A stretch of 64,000 nt of DNA, from NCBI GenBank assembly GCA_035945115.1, contig DASZAN010000002.1:7291-71290 (forward strand). The letters run 5' to 3'. Position 1 is the first letter of the stretch. Every line of letters begins with the position of its first letter. Below are positions 46,291-54,482 of this stretch, in pieces. Both the position numbers and the translations under genes were made by a program. The notes below the pieces were generated by a model, which did not search any database, was not told the DNA's origin, and saw only the letters and a program-made list of their open reading frames with translations. Source of the DNA: DAHUYF01 sp035945115 (GTDB lineage Bacteria; Pseudomonadota; Alphaproteobacteria; ATCC43930; CGMCC-115725).

Positions 46291-47280
46291 TCACGAGAGT
46301 AAGAAACGGCGGACCTCCGCAAGAGTGGGTTCCGGCGCCTCCTCGGGAAAGAAATGTCCACCCGCTATCCCCTTTCCTGTCACATTGACGGCGCGGTTGC
46401 GCCATAGGGCGAGGAAGTCGTAGTTCGGCCCGAGAAATCCCTTTTCTCCCCAAAGCACCAGCAGCGGGCACTGAACTTTCTTGTCGAGGTCCGCCTCGTC
46501 ATGCGTGAGGTCAATTGTCGCCGCTGCTCTGTAGTCTTCGCACGCGCCGTGGATGGCAGCGGGATCACGGAAACACCTGAGATACTCCGCATAGGCTTCT
46601 GGCGTTATCGCCTTGGGTACGAGTTGCCCGATGCCGGATTTCAGGAAAAACTCGACATTGCTCCCGATCAGCGTCTCGGGGAACGGCGCTGGGCGAATGA
46701 GGAAGAACCAGTGCCAATACGCTCTCGCGAACTTCTCACCGGCGGTTCGATACAGGTAAAGCGTCGGCAAAATGTCCATCAGGGCGAGCTTTGAAAGGCT
46801 GTCGGGGTGATCGAGGGCGAGGCGATGGCCGACCCGTGCGCCACGGTCGTGCGCTACCATCGCAAACTTCGTGAACCCGAGCTTCGCCATGACATCGATC
46901 TGGTCTTGGGCCATCACGCGCTTCGAGTAAGCGACGTGGTTTTCCCCTTCGGGCGGCTTGCTGCTGTCTCCGTAACCACGCAGATCGGGGATCACCAGGG
47001 TGAAGTCATTGCCGAGCTGCGGCGCAATCTTGTGCCACATGACGTGCGTTTGCGGATAGCCGTGGAGCAGGAGAAGTGGTGGTCCCTTCCCGCCGATTAC
47101 AGTATTGATTGACGCGTCCTTGAGCTCGATTTTCTCGCGTCGAAATTCCGGCGGGAACAACTGAGCACCCGATATATCGGCTGCTATCGCCTTCGTCGCC
47201 ATTGCCGCTGCTGACGTTGCAGTCCCGGCCAAAAAACTGCGTCGATTGATGCAAGTGTGGCGAAGCTCGTTTGCGGGCAT
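46291..47280 (-). CDS. Alpha/beta hydrolase, fluoroacetate/haloacetate dehalogenase-like
   Basis: A 329-residue protein with a Tat signal (NRRSFLAGTATSAAAMA) and an epoxide-hydrolase fold: HGYPQTHVMW, nucleophile D145 in AHDRGARVGHRLALDHP, cap residues H190 and W191 (YWHWFF), CEDYRAAATIDLTHDE and the catalytic His in GGHFFPEE. R146 and R149 after the nucleophile and the HW pair match the substrate and fluoride pocket of fluoroacetate dehalogenase. An epoxide hydrolase is the alternative. The Tat signal implies export, unlike the usual cytoplasmic enzyme. Confidence 0.82.
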   Translation of the reverse strand: MPANELRHTCINRRSFLAGTATSAAAMATKAIAADISGAQLFPPEFRREKIELKDASINTVIGGKGPPLLLLHGYPQTHVMWHKIAPQLGNDFTLVIPDLRGYGDSSKPPEGENHVAYSKRVMAQDQIDVMAKLGFTKFAMVAHDRGARVGHRLALDHPDSLSKLALMDILPTLYLYRTAGEKFARAYWHWFFLIRPAPFPETLIGSNVEFFLKSGIGQLVPKAITPEAYAEYLRCFRDPAAIHGACEDYRAAATIDLTHDEADLDKKVQCPLLVLWGEKGFLGPNYDFLALWRNRAVNVTGKGIAGGHFFPEEAPEPTLAEVRRFLLS

Positions 47281-47364
47281 TGTGCTCTCCCTCCAATCGC
47301 GCGTTCACACATGGCGAGTTCGTGCATCCACCCAAAGGGGTAGTTGGCATAGGGTCGGGGAGCT

Positions 47365-48288
47365 TCATCGGTGCGCAAGTCGTAGCAGGTTCGCGATCGC
47401 TTGAGCTATCGGCTGCCCCGTTGCTTGCTCGTAAAATGAAAATCCCGGAGACGGGTTGACTTCGAAGCAGTACCACCTGCCATCAGCGGTCCGCCGGAGG
47501 TCGATGCCTGCGACCAATAACCCGAGCGACGCGACGAGCGAACGGCACCGCTCTGACAACTTGTCGGGCATATCCGTCGCTGTAATTTCGACATTGCTTC
47601 CTAGCTGACTAGCATATCGATAGTCGTCGGCGTCGGAACGAATTTCAGAGGCAAACAACTCGTCGCCAACGACATGGACGCGTACGTCAGTTCCCGCAAT
47701 GAATTCTTGGAACTGGGTCGGTGCATGGGCAACGTCAGGCAGCCGCTCGCGATGTTCCGGTCTAAGACGTGACACGATGCTGCGAATACCACTGATCGAT
47801 TTATATACCACATCGCCGTGAAGTCCCCAAAATTCCGCCGCTGCGACGGGGTCTGTAGTAACAAGCGTGTCCGGTACTGCGAAGCCGTGTTCTTGGATAA
47901 GCATGCTCTGGTACGGTTTTGAACAATTCGACCCCATCGCCGAGGGGCGATTTATTACCGTGGCCGGTGTCATCTCGCACCAACATAAGAGCGCGTCGTC
48001 GAGGATCAACGCATCAGACCAGACCCTACTAGCCGGTCCGGCTCGTTCCACGCGAGCCATGCGTCTTGTGTCGAAGGGGCGCATGTACACAGCTGTAATG
48101 GTTTCAACCGCTATCTCGTTCACTCCGTCCGACAGCAGACCTGAGGGGGAGCCAGGGAAATCTATTGTGAAGTACGTCTCGGTTACTCTTTGTTGGTCGA
48201 GAAAGAAAACCGGTACGGCTGCGTCAGCTAGTGCTGCACCGATCATGGCCAGCGGGGTGTCGGTCTCGATACCCCATAGTAGAATCAT
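47365..48288 (-). CDS. ATP-grasp ligase, graspetide-synthetase/RimK-like
   Basis: A 307-residue ATP-grasp enzyme. Segment 110-147 has NRPSAMGSNCSKPYQSMLIQ and EHGFAVPDTLVTTDP; K163 in GDVVYKSISG is the ATP-binding Lys; the core continues with EFIAGTDVRVHVVGDELFASEI and ends with the Mg-binding FEVNPSPGFSFYE (E276, N278). This pattern belongs to MvdC/MvdD-type ligases that form ester or amide cross-links in peptides. Start ATG 48288 overlaps the previous stop as ATGA. Last of three coupled genes with a degenerate relative and a kelch protein with a K/E-rich tail. Peptide ligation is inferred. Confidence 0.85.
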   Translation of the reverse strand: MILLWGIETDTPLAMIGAALADAAVPVFFLDQQRVTETYFTIDFPGSPSGLLSDGVNEIAVETITAVYMRPFDTRRMARVERAGPASRVWSDALILDDALLCWCEMTPATVINRPSAMGSNCSKPYQSMLIQEHGFAVPDTLVTTDPVAAAEFWGLHGDVVYKSISGIRSIVSRLRPEHRERLPDVAHAPTQFQEFIAGTDVRVHVVGDELFASEIRSDADDYRYASQLGSNVEITATDMPDKLSERCRSLVASLGLLVAGIDLRRTADGRWYCFEVNPSPGFSFYEQATGQPIAQAIANLLRLAHR

Positions 48289-48947
48289 GTGCCGCCTGCC
48301 GCGAGTGCACAAACCTCCCGTGCGACCGCGGGATCTCCGAGGTCAGGTGATAAACAGGCGTTTTCGAAGAGCGGACCCTCGGATGAAGACACGAATTCTA
48401 GCACAAGTAATGGAGCCCGTGCCATGACGCTAAGACGAGTCGCGGCTCCCACCGAGTAGCGATCCAAGGGGCCCAGGCAATGCGGCCCTATTACGGTCAC
48501 GGTGAACCTTGAGCCGACAGTCGCGGTGGCGATCTTGAAACCACATCGAGCGGCGGCGCTTCTCCATTGAGCCGGCCGCCACATCGGGCCCGCAAGGCAG
48601 GTGGGCGTTGGGGGGTTGATGACCGGGCATGATAAAGTGGAAAGGAACGCGACCAGGAAGGCCTGCATTTCCGCTGCAACGAAGAGGCGGTCTTCATCTG
48701 CGATCCATGAAAGTTCTCGATCAAGGATCCATCCTTGCCGGGTGACGACTGCGTCGATTTCTGCAGCGTCAATTATGGTGCCATCCACCACGATCTGGGC
48801 CTGCTTCGGCGCACACAACCTTAGACGCCAGCCGGAACGCGAGAGATCGGCGCTAGTCAGTCGTCTAACCTGACCCCGCCAGAACGGGGCTAATTGGTCG
48901 GGCGCTGGATCTCCGGGCGCAGCCAGTACAACGAGCAACTTGGTCAC
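48285..48947 (-). CDS. Degenerate ATP-grasp-like partner protein
   Basis: A 220-residue protein. Residues 62-145 (IDAVVTRQGWILDRELSW, then CPVINPPTP, WRPAQWRSAAARCGFKIATA) align by eye with the pre-ATP-grasp part of graspetide ligases and of the downstream gene. The final LVLEFVSSSEGPLFENACLSP mirrors GIDLRRTADG-FEVNPSPGF. The central ATP-binding Lys segment and the acidic Mg ligands are missing. It may be a pseudoenzyme subunit. The GTG start directly follows the kelch stop (TAGGTG). Confidence 0.6.
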   Translation of the reverse strand: MTKLLVVLAAPGDPAPDQLAPFWRGQVRRLTSADLSRSGWRLRLCAPKQAQIVVDGTIIDAAEIDAVVTRQGWILDRELSWIADEDRLFVAAEMQAFLVAFLSTLSCPVINPPTPTCLAGPMWRPAQWRSAAARCGFKIATATVGSRFTVTVIGPHCLGPLDRYSVGAATRLSVMARAPLLVLEFVSSSEGPLFENACLSPDLGDPAVAREVCALAAGGT

Positions 48948-50861
48948 CTAACGCCGGCGCTTTCCCGACTTTCCTTTCTTAGACGCGGAGGAGCGCAACG
49001 CGTCTTCCCCCACCGCGGGCCGTTCCGACCTTCGGATGAATGCCCGCAATTGCTCTGCCTGCAGATTTAGTGCATCGGCGATAGCGCTCAGTGAAGCCGG
49101 TGTCGAACCACCGATCGTTTCACTGTCCTTTTGCTTTCCTTCGAGTATCGTCTTGCTCTGGTCGAGAACATGCTTATGCTCCATAAACTCAATATTCTCT
49201 AGCTTCTCGTTCTTCGTCTCCTTGAGTTCTTTCGTCTCCTTCGCCTCCTTGAGTTCTTTGGCCTCCTTCGCCTCCTTGAGTTGTCGAGTCAAGTCACGCG
49301 CCTTAGTGAAGTCATCACTTTCCTTGAACTCGCCCTTCAGGTCCTTGTGTTCTTTGCCCTCCTTTGCCTCCTTGTTTTCTTTGGCCTCAACCTTCTCGGT
49401 TTTGGACACCTTATCCATAATGCCGTGCTTGAATACGCTGTTGCTGACGGCCACCGTAACGCAGCTTGCAATCCCATTTGCTATGACACAAAGTTGTGCC
49501 ATGCCAATAGGAACGTTCATGGGGACATCCACTTGTGCGTACTGCGGGTTCATCCCGGTCGCCACACCCATGGTCGAAAAGTTGTATGTCCGACAGTAGA
49601 AGACCTGACCTGATGGCGTGCTTATCCGCACAATGGGAAAATTAGTGGCCATCTGAGCATCGTCGCCGTAAGAATTAGCCTGCGACAAGCCGTTGAGCTG
49701 CGTTCCTTCGAGCCAGAAACTGTGTCCCGGATAAATTGTCGCCGGCGGGGCCAGGAAAGATGGTGCCCAGGCGGGATTAGGGGCACCGTCAGGCTGATAC
49801 ACTTGCATATCGCTGCTGTCCGTGGAACACAGCACCTCGCCGGTCGGCAATAACAGAAGCTGGCACTCGTAAGTGTAGGCATCGGTCGCGTTGGGAGGGT
49901 CGGGAACCGGGGTTAGAGCCGTCTCGATCGGTTTCGTGCCGTCGAATTCGAAAGCCTTGGCCGGATACCCAGCCCAGGCAGGCAATGTACCACCGCCTGT
50001 CTTACCGACAATGCATAGGACGCGCCCATTTGGCAAAAGCACGGCGGGCGCGTCGATTGCCTGGAACAGATCGCCAGTGGAGTCTTTAATATCGGGACCG
50101 GGGGCCCATGTCCCAGTGGCGCTATTGTAGATTGCCGTGTGGCCGCTTGCTCCTATCGCGAACACCCGGCCATCGTTCATGAGAATTGCCGGGCCGATTT
50201 CAGAGCCGCCGATAGCAGCTGAAGTATATATCAGATCGGCGGCTTCCGGGACCGAACCCGCGCTTATCCAACGCTTCTGCGAGGGCACATACCTTTCCGC
50301 TTTGGGATGGTTGGTGACCTCTGCGGTCAGGACCGAGCCGTCCGGCAGCAGTGTCCAGGTCTCCTCACTACTTGTGTCATCTTTATCGGGACCGGGAGTC
50401 CACTTGTTCGCCGTCGGATCGTAGATCGCAGTTCGCTTATCCTTGATGGACCCCATAATGAGCGTGCCATCCGGCAGGAGACACGCTGGCGCGTCTCCGA
50501 TCCACCCCCACCCCGGCGTGGGGATCATTGTCCAAGCGGGTTGCCCGCGCGCGTCAGCGACGGGATCGTAAATTTGAGCGGCATCGAGTTCGACCGACTC
50601 ATTATTGAAATTGTCTTCGCCACCTGCAATAAGGACGCGCCCGTCCATAAGTACAGCGGATGCATAATAGAGCGGCCCATTGGGCCCGGTAGCCCTTGAC
50701 GTCCATGCGCCGTTCACGTAACTGCCGTTCGAGTCAGGCGAGAGTTTCCACCAGTTTGCGCTTCCCGACTCTTGGGCCATCACGGTGCCGTCGGTCAGGA
50801 GCATCATGGCATTAGCGGCGAATGAGGGTTGGTTCTTCAGCGCGACCCAAGTTCCGGCCAT
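48948..50861 (-). CDS. Kelch/galactose-oxidase-like protein with Lys/Glu-repeat tail
   Basis: A 637-residue protein without signal peptide. The first ~370 residues are kelch-like blades (LLTDGTVMAQESG, VLMDGRVLIAGGEDN, LLPDGTLIMGS, LLPDGSVLTAEV, LMNDGRVFAIGAS, LLPNGRVLCIVG). Then comes an early-set-like C-terminal beta domain (about 390-480: PPATIYPGHSFWLEG, VRISTPSGQVFYCR). From residue ~483 an extraordinary tail of K and E follows, with a nine-residue repeat KEAKE(A/T)KEL, then a helix LSAIADALNLQAEQLRAFIR and SERPAVGEDAL, ending in a basic KKGKSGKRRR. ATG 50861 has GGGAGGGCC upstream. Heads the ATP-grasp operon. The tail may be a modification substrate or a single alpha-helix. Confidence 0.85.
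   Translation of the reverse strand: MAGTWVALKNQPSFAANAMMLLTDGTVMAQESGSANWWKLSPDSNGSYVNGAWTSRATGPNGPLYYASAVLMDGRVLIAGGEDNFNNESVELDAAQIYDPVADARGQPAWTMIPTPGWGWIGDAPACLLPDGTLIMGSIKDKRTAIYDPTANKWTPGPDKDDTSSEETWTLLPDGSVLTAEVTNHPKAERYVPSQKRWISAGSVPEAADLIYTSAAIGGSEIGPAILMNDGRVFAIGASGHTAIYNSATGTWAPGPDIKDSTGDLFQAIDAPAVLLPNGRVLCIVGKTGGGTLPAWAGYPAKAFEFDGTKPIETALTPVPDPPNATDAYTYECQLLLLPTGEVLCSTDSSDMQVYQPDGAPNPAWAPSFLAPPATIYPGHSFWLEGTQLNGLSQANSYGDDAQMATNFPIVRISTPSGQVFYCRTYNFSTMGVATGMNPQYAQVDVPMNVPIGMAQLCVIANGIASCVTVAVSNSVFKHGIMDKVSKTEKVEAKENKEAKEGKEHKDLKGEFKESDDFTKARDLTRQLKEAKEAKELKEAKETKELKETKNEKLENIEFMEHKHVLDQSKTILEGKQKDSETIGGSTPASLSAIADALNLQAEQLRAFIRRSERPAVGEDALRSSASKKGKSGKRRR
49218..49288. repeat. 27-bp tandem repeat encoding KEAKE-type units
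   Basis: Three copies of a 27-bp unit beginning CTCCTTGAGTT start at 49218, 49245 and 49272 (last one partial). On the minus strand each encodes nine residues of K/E repeat. In-frame period suggests expansion by slippage or selection for repeat length. Confidence 0.75.
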
Positions 50862-51288
50862 TTGGGCCCTCCCATAGGACCTTGTTGCTGTCACGCAAAC
50901 GTGTCGTCAGAAAGGCTGACTAACCTCTCCGGCCGCACAAGAGGACAGTGCAGCGGTGCAGCGCGCGAAAAGGAAGTTGCCAAGGTGCGCCTCCCGTGGC
51001 CCAGTACTGCTCAGACCTTGCCGAAACTCAGCGACAAAGTTAGCGGACTCGGCCGCTGCGCGGGTGCTGACAAAGCCGGTCGTCGGCACTATCTTCCGCG
51101 CGCGCCAATAGCGGCGCTATTAGCGAAGCCCCCACCGCCGAGAAGCCAAAAGAACTTGCGCCGCCTCATCTGTGCCCCCTTCCTCGCCTGCTGCGACGGG
51201 AACCAGGACCGCGCTCTATTGGCCCATCATATCACTTAGGGGGCAGTTGGATGTGCGAAACCTCACACCTTCGCGTTGACCCTCAATC
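50862..51288. other. Gap upstream of the kelch operon, no gene seen
   Basis: About 430 bp. The operon promoter should lie in the left part on the minus strand, but no clear -35/-10 pair could be fixed by eye. Short frames here look like shadows. Confidence 0.4.
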
Positions 51289-51432
51289 TCATCTGTGATT
51301 GCACTCGTAGGCAAACTCGGGCGTGTAGTTCTGAGTTGGGTCGTTGCAAACATCATCCGGCACGTTCTGAAACGGCGCACAGGCGTACAGCATTGCCAAG
51401 ATCAGTGCGAGTAGACCGACAAGGGGGCGCAT
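51289..51432 (-). CDS. Tiny lipoprotein
   Basis: From ATG 51432 this is 47 residues: RPLVGLLALILAMLYACAPF is a signal with lipobox LYAC, then a short mature part with two further Cys (DDVCNDPTQNYTPEFAYECN), which could pair. Upstream GGGGGATCC may be the ribosome site. No family recognised. Confidence 0.6.
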   Translation of the reverse strand: MRPLVGLLALILAMLYACAPFQNVPDDVCNDPTQNYTPEFAYECNHR

Positions 51433-51461
51433 AGGACGGATCCCCCTAATCCTGAAATGAC

Positions 51462-51749
51462 ATGGCAACTTGCTCGTGGCATCGTGCGCTGCATGATAGA
51501 CATTGGGAAGACCACACTCATCGTCCTTTGCTTGGCCAGGAGAAGGCGGGCGCATTCTCGGGCGTCGATCCGAAGGGCAAAGAGTTCGGCGCCCAGCGCA
51601 TGGCAGCTGCGGTTTCAGAGTTGCGCGATCTGGTGATTGAGGCGTGGCGCACGAGCTCGGAAGCTGCGGTAGGCTATCCCAGAGTGAAGGTGCGCGATGT
51701 TGAGGCGGGCAAGGTGATCCCGATTGCGGAGATGAAGGGGCGCGACTGA
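51462..51749 (+). CDS. Weakly supported small protein
   Basis: A 95-residue frame whose C-terminal part (GAQRMAAAVSELRDLVIE, PRVKVRDVEAGKVIPIAEMK) looks protein-like while the first 25 residues do not. It may be the end of a decayed gene. No family recognised. Confidence 0.3.
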   Translation: MATCSWHRALHDRHWEDHTHRPLLGQEKAGAFSGVDPKGKEFGAQRMAAAVSELRDLVIEAWRTSSEAAVGYPRVKVRDVEAGKVIPIAEMKGRD

Positions 51750-51832
51750 GGCTACTCACCCCGCGAAGAACCCTCCAAAACCTATTAGCGATATTACTAG
51801 GGTTTAGAGGTTCTTGCCGATGGCCGATATCT

Positions 51833-53614
51833 TCACTCCTCCGGCAGCCCAGCTTTGCGCATTGCTTGGAACGTGCGTTCCATGTGAGCAACGTAGACTG
51901 GATGCCTACTACTCAAAGCCCCAGTACGGAATTTGTTGATTGTCATATCAGGCACCAGTCGTCGCCCCGTTGCACATGCCTCTGCTGCCTCTGACCCACG
52001 GCCTAACATGACAAGCGCGGCAGCCAAATACAAAAAGGCGACCCAGCGGTGGGGATTGATCTCGACCGACTTGCGTAAACGATCCACAGCTTCGCTGAGC
52101 CTGCCGAGCGCCAAATCGGCCATACCCAAGATCAGAAACCACGTGCCAAGTCCAGGGTCACGCGGACTGAGCCGTATTGCGGCCGCTACATCAGCCTCAG
52201 TCTCCTCGGCCCGTCCGAGAAGAATTTTCATTGCGCCAACATACGCGTGCGCCCACGCGTGATTGCTATCGAGGCGAATGGCAAGCTCGCATTCTCGGAT
52301 CGCACGTTCAGGCGCCGCAAGTGCGTGCCATGTCCGTGCTTGGTAGTAGTGCGCGTTGGCGTTGTTCGGTGCCAAGGTCAGTGCCTTCGATAGAGCCTCC
52401 TCCGCAAGGCGAATTTGCTCCTGCGGACTGTCCGACCCGATATTGATGACTTCGTCAATGTGCGTGGCTGCCAGACCAACGAGCGCATCCACCATCCGAT
52501 CATCTAACCGCAACGCTGCCTCAAAGAATTTCCGTGCTTCCCGCGCACGGGCCAACGAGAAAGGTTTTTTCCAGATTGCCCTTCCGCGCATTTCGAGGTC
52601 AACCGCATCCATATCGTTAGACCGCTCACGCGCTGCGCGCTGGGTTTCTGCTGCGACAAGCTCAATCCCGATCGCGTGCGCCAATCGGCTCGTGATCTCA
52701 TCTTGCATGTCGAAAAGATCGGCGCGCGGCTTGTCGAAGCGCTCAGCCCATAGGTGCGCGCCGGTCTCGGTGTCGATGAGTTGCGCGTTGATGCGAATGC
52801 GATCACGCCCGCTCTGTACGCTGCCTTCCATCAAGTAGCGTACACCAAGCTCCCGCCCGATCTGCCGCGCATCGACCGACTTGCCTTTGTAGGTGAAGGC
52901 AGTGTTGCGCGCGATGACGAACGCTCCCGATATGCGGGACAGGTCGGTCGTGAGGCTCTCAGTGATGCCATCGACGAAGTAGTCCTGCTCTTTGTCACCG
53001 CTGAGATTGGTGAATGGCAATACGACGATGGAGAGGCGGCGCGTATCAGCGCTAGATACATGGGCCCGTGGGATTGAGCGCTCAGTTGCCGCTGGAACGG
53101 CGTAGACGCGCATCGGACGAGCGATGTTCTTGAGCACCCGCTCGCCAATGTCGATGAACTTCAGGGGCGCCTTGTCGCAAACATGACGGTAGGCGTCTTC
53201 CGACACGCAGATGGCGCCGGGTTCTGATAGGCGCTCAATCCGCGCGGCGACGTTGACACCATCCCCAAGAAGATCATCTCCATCGACAACCACATCGCCG
53301 AGGTGGATGCCGATGCGGAACTCGAGGCGTTTGCCCGGTGGTATGTCGCTGTTGCGCGAGGCCATCTCACGTTGCACCTCGACAGCACAGCGCACACCGT
53401 CCACGACGCTTGCGAACTCGATCAGAATGCCGTCCCCGGTGGTCTTCACTATGCGCCCATGATGCGCCTCGATAGTAGGGTCGATCAACTCGCGTCGCAG
53501 CGCTCGGAGACGTGCAATCGTCCCCTCCTCGTCGGCGCCGGTTAGGCGGCTATAGCCCGCCACATCGGCGGCAAGGATCGCGGCGAGTTTGCGCTGGACC
53601 TCGGGCTGAGGCAT
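51833..53614 (-). CDS. Adenylate/guanylate cyclase with TolB-like and TPR domains
   Basis: A 593-residue protein. Residues 5-180 are a class III cyclase catalytic domain with metal ligands D17 (LAADVAGYSRL) and D61 (TTGDGILIEF), plus GDGVNVAARIERLSEPG. Then a TolB-like segment (RLSIVVLPFTNLSGDKEQDY, GITESLTTDLSR) and TPR repeats (residues ~390-560: YYQARTWHALAAPERAIREC). It would make cAMP or cGMP in the cytoplasm. The start at 53614 begins the family N-terminus; a 59-residue upstream extension is dismissed. A paralogue runs off the right edge. Confidence 0.85.
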   Translation of the reverse strand: MPQPEVQRKLAAILAADVAGYSRLTGADEEGTIARLRALRRELIDPTIEAHHGRIVKTTGDGILIEFASVVDGVRCAVEVQREMASRNSDIPPGKRLEFRIGIHLGDVVVDGDDLLGDGVNVAARIERLSEPGAICVSEDAYRHVCDKAPLKFIDIGERVLKNIARPMRVYAVPAATERSIPRAHVSSADTRRLSIVVLPFTNLSGDKEQDYFVDGITESLTTDLSRISGAFVIARNTAFTYKGKSVDARQIGRELGVRYLMEGSVQSGRDRIRINAQLIDTETGAHLWAERFDKPRADLFDMQDEITSRLAHAIGIELVAAETQRAARERSNDMDAVDLEMRGRAIWKKPFSLARAREARKFFEAALRLDDRMVDALVGLAATHIDEVINIGSDSPQEQIRLAEEALSKALTLAPNNANAHYYQARTWHALAAPERAIRECELAIRLDSNHAWAHAYVGAMKILLGRAEETEADVAAAIRLSPRDPGLGTWFLILGMADLALGRLSEAVDRLRKSVEINPHRWVAFLYLAAALVMLGRGSEAAEACATGRRLVPDMTINKFRTGALSSRHPVYVAHMERTFQAMRKAGLPEE

Positions 53615-53687
53615 CTCTCGCTCCGACAGGTCGTCGCCCAAACTATAACTCAATTGGCGCGTGGAGCGTGACGAAAGTACCGCGGCG

Positions 53688-53858
53688 CTAAGAGCTGGCC
53701 GACCCGTCGAGAAAGGCATCCCCCTTGCTCCAAGCATGCGTTTGCTTGCACGCGGGGCACAACGCGCGGTTAAGCCCAATTGGGCGGGCATCCCAGGCTT
53801 TGGGGTCCGCCATAAGTCCGGTCGCTATGGCGTCGCCGGTGATCGAGCACCGGATCAT
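53688..53858 (-). CDS. Small conserved hypothetical with a CxxC ribbon
   Basis: About 56 residues starting MIRCSITGDAIATGLM, then LCPACKQTHAWSKGDAFL. This matches a common small Rhizobiales family with a first Cys near the start and CPxC...HxW near the end, probably zinc-binding. An upstream start at 53891 adds eleven residues. Role unknown. Confidence 0.6.
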   Translation of the reverse strand: MIRCSITGDAIATGLMADPKAWDARPIGLNRALCPACKQTHAWSKGDAFLDGSASS

Positions 53859-53893
53859 CACTCGCACCTTGCAGTCGTCTGTTTGTCTCATGG

Positions 53894-54109
53894 CTAGCGC
53901 ACGCCACGTCCGTCAAAGCCGCGCACTACCGCCTCGACGCGGAGCCAGACAAGGGCGATATCTCTGGACAGCACGTGGAGCGTACCGCTGTCCGAATACG
54001 GCTGACCATCCACCCGCCGCTCGACGCAAAAGCTGACGTCAAAACCGCCGTCTGCGGAATTGGCGATTTGCCAGCTAAAACTTGATCTGTTTGCGGCGTA
54101 CAATGTCAT
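53894..54109 (-). CDS. Small hypothetical protein
   Basis: A 71-residue protein (FSWQIANSADGGFDVSFCVE, SGTLHVLSRDIALVWLRVEA). Beta-rich and soluble by appearance. It is 2 bp upstream of the CxxC protein frame, so probably co-transcribed. No family recognised. Confidence 0.4.
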   Translation of the reverse strand: MTLYAANRSSFSWQIANSADGGFDVSFCVERRVDGQPYSDSGTLHVLSRDIALVWLRVEAVVRGFDGRGVR

Positions 54110-54167
54110 GCCGCGAATATGCCTGTAACGAGGTTAGCGACAGGTTTAGCCCGTCCTCGGTGGTGTG

Positions 54168-54453
54168 GTGGGTTTGATACTCTTTGGATTTTCGAGAAGC
54201 CCTCTTGCGAACCTAGTCGCGCTCACGGCCGGGCTGTCCGCCTGCGCGCCCCCCCGAAGAACTCCGCGCCGAAGATGAGGCAACGTGCCGAGGCTATGGC
54301 TTCCGGCCAGGGACGGCCGACCTTGCTGATTGCATGGAGCGCGAGAACACAGCGAGGCTGTACGTGGTACCAGGCTGGTGGCCACCAACTTGGTATGGCC
54401 CTGGATTGTGGGGGCCTGGGTACTATCCGCCCCCGCCGGGAATGATTTGGTAA
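54168..54453 (+). pseudogene. Small lipoprotein frameshifted in a C7 tract
   Basis: One frame gives a lipoprotein signal (FSRSPLANLVALTAGLSAC, APP). After a run of seven C at about 54249-54255 the other frame continues EELRAEDEATCRGYGFRPGT, ADLADCMERENTARLY, then a Trp/Pro/Tyr-rich end (WWPPTWYGPGLWGPGYYPP). Removing one C fuses them into a common small alphaproteobacterial lipoprotein type (DEATCxxYGFxPGTxxxADC). The start (GTG 54168 or TTG 54174) is uncertain. Confidence 0.65.
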
Positions 54454-54482
54454 GCGGCAACGCGCCGCCGCAAAGTGGACCT

